Assembly (NCBI GenBank): GCA_029940115.1
Contig: JAOZRQ010000318.1
Location: 1 to 8,001 of the forward strand
From: Desulfobacterales bacterium
GTDB taxonomy: Bacteria; Desulfobacterota; Desulfobacteria; Desulfobacterales; 4be13
Length of the DNA stretch: 8,001 nucleotides
Reading direction: 5' to 3'
Shown here: one piece after another, positions 1-6,377 of the stretch
Layout of the letters: every line of letters begins with the position of its first letter
Numbering within the stretch: position 1 is the stretch's first letter
Notes under the pieces: generated by a model
What the model was told of the DNA's origin: nothing
Databases searched by the model: none
What the model saw: the letters and a program-made list of their open reading frames with translations, nothing else
Program-made: the position numbers and the translations under genes

Positions 1-53
1 ACTTGAACTTGAACTTGAACTTGAACTTATACTTGAACTTGGACTTGAACTTA
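1..53. repeat. Hexamer tandem array A (TTGAAC units)
   Basis: Period-6 array of TTGAAC with minor variants (TTATAC, TTGGAC, TTACCC at the edge). It runs off the left end of the window, so its true length is unknown. The same motif, in the same strand orientation, recurs near 5765-5802, 7168-7203 and 7863-7932. It lies upstream of the plus-strand gene at 396, about 340 bp from the start codon. Confidence 0.9.
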
Positions 54-161
54 CCCGCAAATGAATATTCACGGACAGAGCGGCCTCCCCGAAAAGCGTT
101 ATAATCAGAAAATCTGAGGATGCTCCATTTTTTTCTTTCCTTACGCGTGCCGGGAAGCCCG

Positions 162-255
162 AAAAGTTTGTAGTTCCGCCTTTAGGCGGTGCGGAACCAC
201 AAACTTTTTGTCATCTGAAAAGTGTAACCTACTTTTCTGGCAAAATGAAAGAGGC
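162..255. repeat. Palindromic element, copy 1 (degenerate)
   Basis: Positions 162-179 and 191-208 form an 18-bp inverted repeat with one mismatch around the core TTTAGGCGGT. The right part (ACTTTTC then GCAAAATGAAAGAGGCC) resembles the right end of the copies at 3181-3307, 3919-4062 and 4211-4323, but reads GAAAGAGGCC where those read GAAGGATGCC. The left terminal repeat is not recognisable. It is probably a non-coding miniature element or a REP-like palindrome. Confidence 0.75.
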
Positions 256-318
256 CACTATTATCTTTACTATATGAGCCATTGATGAGAGGCAAGCTTT
301 CGTCTGTCAGTTCACACC

Positions 319-348
319 TTGCCGCGCACGGGCGTCGGCATGGATAAT
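319..348 (+). promoter_or_regulatory. Candidate sigma-70-type promoter for the 396 gene
   Basis: TTGCCG (319-324) and GATAAT (343-348) are separated by 18 bp, close to the bacterial -35/-10 pattern, and would start transcription about 40 bp before the ATG at 396. The -10 lies in the right arm of an imperfect inverted repeat (248-265 with 343-360). This is motif matching only, so confidence is low. Confidence 0.35.
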
Positions 349-395
349 GACAGCCTCTTTTTTTGGACTCATCCTTCTCGGCTAGGATAAAACTC

Positions 396-2996
396 ATGTT
401 CCTTGATCTTGACATAACAAGATTGATTTTGCGCAACAATTGTGAACAAAAGGTTATTGAAGAAATCTTGGAAAAACAAAACGATTTGCCACAGCAGGCA
501 GTAAAAACTGAGATTCGGCCGAAAAATGATCTCAAGAACTTTGAGCACTATGTCGAAAAGGCCAACCTTTCAGTCAGGACAACCAATGTGCTACTGAAGA
601 ATGTGAAAAGCATTCAGGAACTTATAGAGATTGACGAAAGGCGGTTGCTGAGTTTCCGGAATTGCGGAATGAAAGTTGTCAGAGAGGTCTTTGATTTCAA
701 AGAAACAGTGTTGCAGGATCTGTTTGGCTATGTTCCGCCTGAAGAGCCGGAACGAACACTCTCCTTGCTACCTGAATATCTGAGGCAGGACCAGCAGTTT
801 TATGAATCCATAAAACAATTGTTATGCATACGAGCCCAGAAGGTTCTTGTTGAAAATGAGGTGGACACGCTGGACAAATTTATGGCGATGACTCGTGTGT
901 CCATGTTGCGGATGCCAAATTGCGGAAGCAAAACCGTTGCCGAAATTGACAGCTGTCAAAGAAAAATGTATGAATTGGCTCTGAATATCTGCAAAGAAGA
1001 CGATTTGGATCCGGTTCACATCAGGAATCATGTGTATGATTTTTTTGGAGACATGGAGGTGACCCTTTCCTCATTGCCTGAAAGCATAAGACAAGACACC
1101 CTGCTTTATGAAACCATACAACAGTCCTTATGTAAACGGGGGCAGTATCTGCTTGTTCAAAAAGAGATTGACACATTGGAAAAATTCATGACGCTGACTA
1201 GTTCGTCCATATCCCAAGTTCGAAATTGCGGGAACAAGACCATTTCTGAAATTGTCAGCTATCAGAGGAAAGTATATGATTTGGCTCAGAAGATAATGGA
1301 AGAGGAGGGATCCGGTTCAGCCTTGATTGATACCGGAAATTATGTGCTTGCATTCTCTGAAAATGACGAGGTGGTTGATGTTGACACGCCATTTCCCTCT
1401 CTTGAGAGGTGGGTTGCCCAGATCGGCAAGATGTCTGAGAGAAATCAAAGAGCCTTCATGCTCAGAATGGGCATGTTGGGAAGGCCACGGATGATACTTG
1501 AACAAATCGGTCAGAATTTGCAGGGAATCACGAGAGAGCGTGTGAGACAAGTCATTGGCAAAATGGAAAGGAGGGGCAGACATCATGTTTACAAGAAGAA
1601 AGTTCAGCCTTTGATAGAGACGGCCTTGGATATCGTCCGTTCAAAAGGGGGGAAAGTCAGAAAGACAACATTGGTCTCTCTTTTGTTGGCTCATGGTCCC
1701 GATGGGGACATGTTGAAACACGCGGATCCGTTCATTGATTTTTTGGGCACACTGACCCCGTGGAAGGACATGGGGTTGGGAATTGATGCCAATGATGTCG
1801 TGTTTATCGAGAAATCAGATGAGATCATCAAACAAGTCTCTCTTGAAATTGTCACTATTGCAAAAGAGAACGCCGATGAAATCATAGATGAACATCTGTG
1901 GAGCATCGATTATGATTTTTTCAAAAAGCGACTTTTCGATTGGCTTGACGACAGATATCCAGATGAAAAGATCGTGATGTTTTCTGAAACTGTTTTCAAA
2001 ACGGTTTTTTCACTCTGCCAGACCCATCTCATAAAAGGAAGGACGAGAGTCTATTCATACCATTTGTGGATGCTTCGCCATGGCAGCTTGCTCAATGCGG
2101 CTGAGGCGGTGTTGTCCATGTCAGGAAGGGCGATGCACTTTTCTGAGGTCTTTCATGAGTTGAGAAGATATCGAACGGAAGCCCTTACTGAAAACAGCGT
2201 CCACAGCTCACTATATCGGGATGAAAATGTGTTTTTGTGGGACCGCGGCATGTTTATTCACAAAAAATGCACTTCAATTCCTCCGGATTTGATCAAAGAG
2301 ATGGAGGAATGGATATTGGAGAAGTTGAAGGACGTCCCCTTTATCGGAATATATGGTCCCTTCAATTTTTTCCAAGAGCGGTGCCTTGAGTCTGGCATCA
2401 CTGGTGAAATGGCACTTTACAGCGTTCTCAAAGACTCGAATCATCCGCTTGTCACCTACCCTCGTGTTCCCTATATCTATTTTGGCCAAGTAAAGGCAAG
2501 GCGGGTTCCTGTCCCTTTGGTGCTCGAACAGTTTCTCCGAGATGCTGGGAGGGTCGTGTCACATGGTGAATTGAAGGCGTTTGTGTTTGAAAAATTATAT
2601 CTTAAGGACTTTCAGTTCAACATGTTCAAAAACAATATTCCCAACACAACACGGACCCCGGAGTTCGGATTTTTACATGCGGATTTCCTTGGTGTGGATG
2701 ACAGGAAATTTGGGGAAATTGTGGCATATCTGCGTAACATCCTTGTCAAAGAGGGCCATGTGTCCGCTGGCACCATATTCAATGACAAAAAATTCAGTTG
2801 CAAGATCATCGGCATCAATAATTCCCAGTCGCTATTTTCGATGCTCAAGGCAAAATTGGGTCATGAATTTGATCTTGAATCCTACCCTCAGATAAGATTG
2901 CTTTCGAGTGATACGCGTGATGGGAAAAAAGCGCGTGCCAACAAGGTGGTCATCTCCATCAAAGGGAAAAATGTCCAAATGGTCATCAAGAATTAG
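396..2996 (+). CDS. Multidomain RNA-polymerase-mimicking DNA-binding protein (three alpha-CTD-like units, sigma region 4-like HTH, HARE-like winged helix)
   Basis: The ATG at 396 is preferred because AGGA (384-387) sits 8 nt upstream; a TTG at 363 would add 11 residues. The product has 866 residues. Residues about 51-101 resemble the RNA polymerase alpha C-terminal domain (LSVRTTNVLL, then SFRNCGMKVVREV). Residues about 123-195 and 225-296 are two further, longer copies, each with an NCG-KT-EI hairpin. Residues about 344-392 resemble sigma-70 region 4, ending in the recognition-helix motif TRERVRQV. Residues about 566-624 resemble a HARE-type winged helix (SGRAMHFSEV, then SSLYRD). A further possible winged helix lies near 703-765. 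No signal peptide, membrane segment, RNA polymerase core domain or nuclease motif was recognised. The assignments are by eye. DNA binding is likely; a role in transcription control or in a defence or mobile-element context is inference. The gene is more AT-rich than leuCD and no co-oriented neighbour is visible, so its partners, if any, lie outside the window. Confidence 0.8.
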   Translation: MFLDLDITRLILRNNCEQKVIEEILEKQNDLPQQAVKTEIRPKNDLKNFEHYVEKANLSVRTTNVLLKNVKSIQELIEIDERRLLSFRNCGMKVVREVFDFKETVLQDLFGYVPPEEPERTLSLLPEYLRQDQQFYESIKQLLCIRAQKVLVENEVDTLDKFMAMTRVSMLRMPNCGSKTVAEIDSCQRKMYELALNICKEDDLDPVHIRNHVYDFFGDMEVTLSSLPESIRQDTLLYETIQQSLCKRGQYLLVQKEIDTLEKFMTLTSSSISQVRNCGNKTISEIVSYQRKVYDLAQKIMEEEGSGSALIDTGNYVLAFSENDEVVDVDTPFPSLERWVAQIGKMSERNQRAFMLRMGMLGRPRMILEQIGQNLQGITRERVRQVIGKMERRGRHHVYKKKVQPLIETALDIVRSKGGKVRKTTLVSLLLAHGPDGDMLKHADPFIDFLGTLTPWKDMGLGIDANDVVFIEKSDEIIKQVSLEIVTIAKENADEIIDEHLWSIDYDFFKKRLFDWLDDRYPDEKIVMFSETVFKTVFSLCQTHLIKGRTRVYSYHLWMLRHGSLLNAAEAVLSMSGRAMHFSEVFHELRRYRTEALTENSVHSSLYRDENVFLWDRGMFIHKKCTSIPPDLIKEMEEWILEKLKDVPFIGIYGPFNFFQERCLESGITGEMALYSVLKDSNHPLVTYPRVPYIYFGQVKARRVPVPLVLEQFLRDAGRVVSHGELKAFVFEKLYLKDFQFNMFKNNIPNTTRTPEFGFLHADFLGVDDRKFGEIVAYLRNILVKEGHVSAGTIFNDKKFSCKIIGINNSQSLFSMLKAKLGHEFDLESYPQIRLLSSDTRDGKKARANKVVISIKGKNVQMVIKN

Positions 2997-2999
2997 CAT

Positions 3000-3121
3000 C
3001 CCTCACGCTCGGTTCGCCCTCACGCCCGGTTCGCCCTCACGCCCGGTTCGCCCTCACGCCCGGTTCGTCCCTCACGCCCGGTTCGTCCCTCACGCCCGGT
3101 TCGTCCCTCACGCTCGGTTCG
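3000..3121. repeat. 17/18-bp tandem repeat array, seven units
   Basis: Seven head-to-tail copies of CCCTCACGCCCGGTTCG begin 4 bp after the stop of the 396 gene. The first four units are 17 bp; the last three gain a leading T and are 18 bp. The first and last units carry CGCTC where the middle five carry CGCCC. The last unit merges into the palindrome at 3116-3139, whose left arm starts with the same GGTTCG. There are no spacers, so it is not a CRISPR array. Confidence 0.95.
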
Positions 3122-3139
3122 GATTGACAAATCCGAACC
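3116..3139. repeat. Perfect 10-bp palindrome with GACA loop
   Basis: GGTTCGGATT and AATCCGAACC form a perfect 10-bp stem around GACA. The 28 bp at 3112-3139 reappear exactly, inverted, at 7970-7997. It lies between two convergent genes, but no T-run follows on either strand, so it is not a convincing intrinsic terminator. It belongs to a dispersed palindrome family that also includes 6172-6197. Confidence 0.9.
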
Positions 3140-3180
3140 GACGGATTTAAGTCCCAGCCAAAAATTTTCAAGGATTTTTC

Positions 3181-3307
3181 GGCATCCTTACATTTTGCAT
3201 GAAAAGTGGTTTGCACTTTCCGGGCCGAAAAAGTTTGTAGTTCCGCCTTTAGGCGGTGTCACACAGCCTAAAGGCAGAACTACTTTTCAGGCAAAATGAA
3301 GGATGCC
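3181..3307. mobile_element. Palindromic miniature element, copy 2 (terminal inverted repeats)
   Basis: GGCATCCTTACATTTTGC at 3181-3198 is mirrored by GCAAAATGAAGGATGCC at 3291-3307, and the symmetry continues inward (GAAAAGT against ACTTTTC). The centre carries the family core AGTTCCGCCTTTAGGCGGT and its partial complement. With about 127 bp, terminal inverted repeats and no gene, it fits a MITE-like or large REP-like element. No clear target-site duplication is seen. It also lies downstream of leuD, where it could form an RNA hairpin. Confidence 0.7.
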
Positions 3308-3396
3308 TTCCAAAGAAACCAAGGTTTTTTTGGATTCTCTTTGTCAATCCGGTGGGAGTGGGCTTCTTGGTTTGGATATGGACTCGGCAGAGCGCC

Positions 3397-3885
3397 TCAT
3401 TTTATTCGCTTCTCAATATACTTCATCAGTCCCCCACTCTGGACAAGTTCCTGCATGAATGGCGGGATCGGCTTTGTGGCGCATGCCTTGTCAGATTCGA
3501 GATGAACAATCTCCCCGGTGTCAAAGTCAACCGAGAGCCTATCGCCGGTGTGAAATCCCTCCGCGTCCTCACATTCCAGGATCGGAAGCCCCATGTTGAA
3601 AGCGTTTCTGTAAAATATTCGGGCAAAGGTCTTGGCGATCACGCAGGAGACGCCGGCCGCCTTGATGGCAATCGGCGCATGTTCCCGTGAGGATCCGCAT
3701 CCGAAGTTCTTGTCCGCCACGATGATATCCCCCGTCGCGACCTTGCCGGCAAACCCCGGGTCCGCGTCCTCCATGCAGTGCTTTGCCAGCTCATCAGGAT
3801 CGCTGGTGTTCAAATATCTGGCAGGGATGATGAGGTCCGTATCCACATCATCCCCGAATTTCCATACATTTCCTGTGATTTTCAT
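3397..3885 (-). CDS. leuD: 3-isopropylmalate dehydratase small subunit
   Basis: This 162-residue protein is the swivel subunit of the LeuCD enzyme, which isomerises 2-isopropylmalate to 3-isopropylmalate in leucine synthesis in the cytoplasm. The N-terminus carries the family motif DDVDTDLIIPARYL (residues 12-25). FGCGSSREHAP (residues 61-71) is the substrate-binding loop region, and ARIFYRNAFNMGLP (88-101) is strongly conserved. The length fits the short LeuD/HacB-type subunit and the protein looks complete. The ATG is preceded by AAGG with about 7 nt spacing. The partner leuC lies upstream on the same strand but 572 bp away across a repeat block. The gene is convergent with the 396 gene. 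Homoaconitase or citraconate-type small subunits share the fold, but pairing with this leuC favours leucine synthesis. Confidence 0.95.
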   Translation of the reverse strand: MKITGNVWKFGDDVDTDLIIPARYLNTSDPDELAKHCMEDADPGFAGKVATGDIIVADKNFGCGSSREHAPIAIKAAGVSCVIAKTFARIFYRNAFNMGLPILECEDAEGFHTGDRLSVDFDTGEIVHLESDKACATKPIPPFMQELVQSGGLMKYIEKRIK

Positions 3886-3918
3886 AATGATACCTTTCTG
3901 TTTGGTTAGTGGCTTGTG

Positions 3919-4062
3919 GGCATCCTTACATTCATCAGTTCACAGTTTTTTCGAGGCCAAAAAGTTTGTAGTTCCGCCTTTAGGCGGTCTGACACCGCCC
4001 AAAGGCGGAACTGCAAACTTCTTCCATCTGGAAACTACTTTCCATGCAAAATGAAGGATGCC
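3919..4062. mobile_element. Palindromic miniature element, copy 3
   Basis: It starts with GGCATCCTTACATT (3919-3932), ends with GCAAAATGAAGGATGCC (4046-4062), and contains the core palindrome: AAGTTTGTAGTTCCGCC, the TTTAGGCGGT turn, then GGCGGAACTGCAAACTT. The right-hand 113 bp (3950-4062) are identical to 4211-4323. It lies 34 bp upstream of the leuD start codon, inside the leuC-leuD gap, so any leuCD transcript would carry it as a long hairpin. Confidence 0.75.
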
Positions 4063-4091
4063 GCTTTTGGTCAGTGGTTCATAAGTGATAT

Positions 4092-4187
4092 AGCTTTCAA
4101 CAAAAAGATTGTCCGGAGTGCGAAAATTGAGCGAAGCGGTTTTTCGCATGACACACCATCGAGATGACAAATCTTTTGTTGAAAGCT
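4092..4187. repeat. Second inverted-repeat element (22-bp arms, internal hairpin)
   Basis: The arm at 4092-4113 (AGCTTTCAACAAAAAGATTGTC) is almost the exact reverse complement of 4166-4187. Inside, TGCGAAAA (4119-4126) pairs with TTTTTCGCA (4140-4148), giving a nested hairpin. The element has 96 bp and no coding potential, and sits between two directly repeated copies of the palindromic element. It looks like a separate miniature element or a structured RNA segment in the leuC-leuD leader. Confidence 0.7.
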
Positions 4188-4210
4188 CTAACAGGCAACA
4201 AACAACCGAC

Positions 4211-4323
4211 TTCGAGGCCAAAAAGTTTGTAGTTCCGCCTTTAGGCGGTCTGACACCGCCCAAAGGCGGAACTGCAAACTTCTTCCATCTGGAAACTACT
4301 TTCCATGCAAAATGAAGGATGCC
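4211..4323. mobile_element. Palindromic miniature element, copy 4 (left end missing)
   Basis: These 113 bp match 3950-4062 base for base. The similarity continues for about 27 bp further right (CAGTGGTTCATAAGTGA against CAGCGGTCCATAAGTGA), so this is a segmental duplication of about 140 bp. The left terminal repeat GGCATCC is absent; the left flank reads ACAACCGAC instead. Confidence 0.8.
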
Positions 4324-4457
4324 GCTTGTGGTCAGCGGTCCATAAGTGACGACCACAAGCCACTGACAACCGACAAATCTGGAAATCTGGAAATTTGGAA
4401 ACTGGAAAATTGAATATACAGATCCAGCATCAAACATCCAGCATCAAGCATCCAACA
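4324..4457. repeat. Hairpin plus two short-period arrays downstream of leuC
   Basis: GCTTGTGGTC (4324-4333) pairs perfectly with GACCACAAGC (4351-4360). From 4375 to 4412 an 8-bp motif AAATCTGG decays through AAATTTGG and AAACTGG. From 4422 a 14-bp unit (ATCCAGCATCAAAC) is repeated three times, and the third copy runs into the leuC stop codon (4458-4460). No gene is supported here. Confidence 0.75.
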
Positions 4458-5720
4458 TCAACTGACAACTTCAGGACTGCCGATTTTCCCGAGTATGGCA
4501 GACGCGGCAGCGACCGCGGGGCTGGCGAGATAGACTTCGCTCTCCGGGTGTCCCATGCGGCCCACAAAGTTCCGGTTGGTGGTGGCCACGGCCCGTTCTC
4601 CCTTTGCGAGGACTCCCATGTGCCCCCCGAGGCAGGGCCCGCAGGTGGGGGGGCTGATGATCGCGCCGGCATCCAGGAAGATGTCGAACATTCCCTCATT
4701 CATGGCGGTTCGGTAAACATGGGGCGTGGCAGGGATGACAATCAGACGCGTCCCCTTTGCCACCTTATTTCCCATGAGCAGAGACGCGGCCGAGCGCATA
4801 TCCTCGATTCTCCCGTTGGTGCAGGAGCCGATCACCACTTGGTCAATCGGGATATCCCCCACCTCGCTGACGCCTTTTGCGTTTTCAGGAAGATGCGGAA
4901 ACGAGACTTGGGGTTCGATATTCGCGACATCATATTCTTTCACCTCGGCATAGACCGCGTCCGCGTCGCTCTCAAGAGGGGTGTATTCGCGTACCGCACG
5001 GGTGGAAACATATTCCTCTGTGATCTCATCAAACGCGATGATGCCGTTTTTGCCCCCCGCTTCGATAGCCATGTTCGCCATGGTCAGCCTGCCGGCCATG
5101 CCCAGCTCACGGATCACGGGACCCGTGAATTCCATGGCTTTGTACAATGCCCCATCCACCCCAATGTCGCCGATGGTATAAAGAATCAGGTCCTTGGCCT
5201 CGACCCAGCGGTTCACCTCCCCCTTATAGACAAACTTCATGCTCTCCGGGACCTTGAGCCAGACCTCTCCGGTGATCATGGCCGCGGCAAGGTCCGTGCT
5301 TCCCACGCCGGTGGCAAACGCACCAAGCCCGCCATAAGTGCAGGTGTGGCTGTCCGCACCGATGACAAGGTCTCCCGGCAGAACCAGGCCCTTTTCAGGA
5401 AGCAGGGCATGCTCCACGCCCATCTCTCCGCCATCAAAGAAGTATTCAAGCTCCTGCTCCCGGGCAAATTCCCGAAGCATCTTGGCCTGCATGGCCGATT
5501 TGATGTCCTTGTTCGGCACAAAGTGATCCGGGACAAGGATCACCCTGCTTTTGTCAAACACCTTTTCTGCGCCGACTTTGTGGAACTGCTCAATGGAAAT
5601 CGGAGCCGTGATGTCATTCCCCAAAGCGATATCCACCTTTGCATTGATCAGATCCCCCGGCCCCACACGATCAAGACCCGCATGGGCCGCAAGGATTTTC
5701 TCTGTCAAGGTCATACCCAT
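4458..5720 (-). CDS. leuC: 3-isopropylmalate dehydratase large subunit
   Basis: This 420-residue protein is the [4Fe-4S] catalytic subunit of the LeuCD enzyme, of the aconitase superfamily and the compact HacA-like type. GADSHTC (residues 121-127) and the following GGLGAFATGVGSTDLA stretch are family motifs. The cluster ligands are visible as Cys300 in GSCTNGRIED and Cys360 and Cys363 in CGPCLGG. The start at 5720 is chosen because GGGAG (5728-5732) lies 7 nt upstream and gives the usual family length. The frame stays open for 28 codons further, but that extension translates the hexamer array (VHVHVQVHV) and is not real. A second ATG two codons in is possible. leuD follows on the same strand after a 572-bp gap. 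All catalytic landmarks are present, so the gene looks functional. Confidence 0.97.
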   Translation of the reverse strand: MGMTLTEKILAAHAGLDRVGPGDLINAKVDIALGNDITAPISIEQFHKVGAEKVFDKSRVILVPDHFVPNKDIKSAMQAKMLREFAREQELEYFFDGGEMGVEHALLPEKGLVLPGDLVIGADSHTCTYGGLGAFATGVGSTDLAAAMITGEVWLKVPESMKFVYKGEVNRWVEAKDLILYTIGDIGVDGALYKAMEFTGPVIRELGMAGRLTMANMAIEAGGKNGIIAFDEITEEYVSTRAVREYTPLESDADAVYAEVKEYDVANIEPQVSFPHLPENAKGVSEVGDIPIDQVVIGSCTNGRIEDMRSAASLLMGNKVAKGTRLIVIPATPHVYRTAMNEGMFDIFLDAGAIISPPTCGPCLGGHMGVLAKGERAVATTNRNFVGRMGHPESEVYLASPAVAAASAILGKIGSPEVVS

Positions 5721-5727
5721 AAATAAT

Positions 5728-5732
5728 CTCCC
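5728..5732 (-). promoter_or_regulatory. Ribosome binding site of leuC
   Basis: Read on the minus strand, GGGAG lies 7 nt before the ATG at 5720. It decides the start against the upstream in-frame ATG at 5804, which lies beyond the hexamer array. Confidence 0.75.
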
Positions 5733-5746
5733 AGTTATGTTTAAGG

Positions 5747-5834
5747 ATGTAAGGATGAAGTTTCCGTGAACTTGAACGTGAACTTGAACGTGAACGTGAA
5801 CCAAGTTTGGTTTTCAGGTATCGGCATCCTTCAT
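5747..5834. repeat. Hexamer array B inside palindromic-element end fragments
   Basis: The array proper (5765-5802) alternates GTGAAC and TTGAAC. On the left, ATGTAAGGATG (5747-5757) and on the right GGCATCCTTCAT (5823-5834) match the terminal repeats of the palindromic element, followed on the right by AGAAAGTAGT, also as in that element. The array therefore seems to sit inside a decayed element whose core has been lost. It forms the leuC 5' region. Confidence 0.7.
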
Positions 5835-5860
5835 AGAAAGTAGTACAGCAATTCATAAGT

Positions 5861-6281
5861 TCGTCACCCCTTCGGCTCCGCTGACCCGAACCGCACAGCT
5901 CGAAAGTTTTCCAGAATTTCCCAACCCACCTGTCGTTCCGGGCTGACTTTTTTCAGCCCGACCCGGAATCCACCGACACCTGAAAATTTCTGGCCAAGTA
6001 CTTAATCTTGCGCTTGCTCTTAATCTTGCTCGCGTCCATCCGGCTGAACAGCCATGTAAAGATGTCAAAGTACCAATCTTGAAAAGCTGTGTCCAGAAAA
6101 TTTCGACCTGTGCGGTTGGCCCTGATTCCAAAAAACCAGTCTCAATAGATGGAAAATCCCCTGATTCCGCTTCCGCCGGATTGGCAAATCCGGCGGAGAT
6201 GCCCGGGATTTGGCAATCGCAGGAATGACAGGCGTAAAAGCGGGAATCCACTGAAAATGACATTCAGGAGAGGAAAAAAAC
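5861..6281. repeat. Gene-free block of palindromes and a variant hexamer array
   Basis: No credible gene is seen. CGGGCTGA (5939-5946) pairs with TCAGCCCG (5953-5960). Positions 6002-6031 are five period-6 units (TTAATC, TTGCGC, TTGCTC, TTAATC, TTGCTC). TCCGCCGGATT (6172-6182) and AATCCGGCGGA (6187-6197) form a perfect 11-bp stem around GGCA. Stretches such as CGGGAATCCA and GGAATGACA resemble dispersed intergenic repeats common in bacteria. A 136-codon minus-strand frame through this block is judged non-coding. Confidence 0.65.
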
Positions 6282-6350
6282 ATGAAGAACTATTTCGTTT
6301 ACATCATGGCAAGCAAGCGTAACGGCACATTGTACATTGGCGTCACCTCC
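6282..6350 (+). pseudogene. GIY-YIG endonuclease gene, N-terminal fragment
   Basis: The first 23 codons read MKNYFVYIMASKRNGTLYIG followed by VTS. This is a typical start of the small single-domain GIY-YIG proteins of about 90 residues; VYI and YIG are the two motif halves. A good ribosome site (AGGAGAGG) precedes the ATG. After residue 23 the similarity ends at an imperfect palindrome, and the frame continues with unrelated residues to 6509. The catalytic Arg and Glu expected later are absent, so a working nuclease is not made. The intact family consists of structure-specific or mobile-element-linked nucleases; what this copy did is unknown. Confidence 0.75.
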
Positions 6351-6377
6351 CGTCATCTGCCCGGAATGACAGAGGTG
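6344..6377. repeat. Imperfect palindrome at the GIY-YIG break
   Basis: CACCTCCCGTCAT (6344-6356) pairs with ATGACAGAGGTG (6366-6377) around CTGCCCGGA. It overlaps the last recognisable codons of the GIY-YIG fragment, so it marks the break point. Confidence 0.6.

Noticed and set aside
100..105. Perfect TATAAT as a -10 element
   Set aside because: No acceptable -35 lies 15-19 bp upstream and no extended -10 TG is present; it is also about 290 bp from the gene.
363..395. Upstream TTG start giving 877 residues for the 396 gene
   Set aside because: The ATG at 396 has AGGA at proper spacing; the TTG at 363 lies in a T-rich tract with no ribosome site.
3000..3121. CRISPR array
   Set aside because: Units are 17-18 bp and contiguous, with no unique spacers and no cas genes.
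3116..3139. Intrinsic terminator between the convergent genes
   Set aside because: The stem is perfect but no T-run follows it on either strand.
2908..3150. 80-codon frame through the 17-bp array
   Set aside because: It overlaps the end of the 396 gene in another frame and its repeats come only from the tandem array.
3940..4437. 165-codon minus-strand frame
   Set aside because: It consists of translated palindromic elements (VPPLGG, PPKGGT twice) and has no recognisable protein.
4395..5726. 443-codon plus-strand frame opposite leuC
   Set aside because: It is the antisense shadow of a well-recognised leuC in GC-rich sequence.
5853..6263. 136-codon minus-strand frame
   Set aside because: It runs through palindromes and intergenic repeats and has no family likeness.
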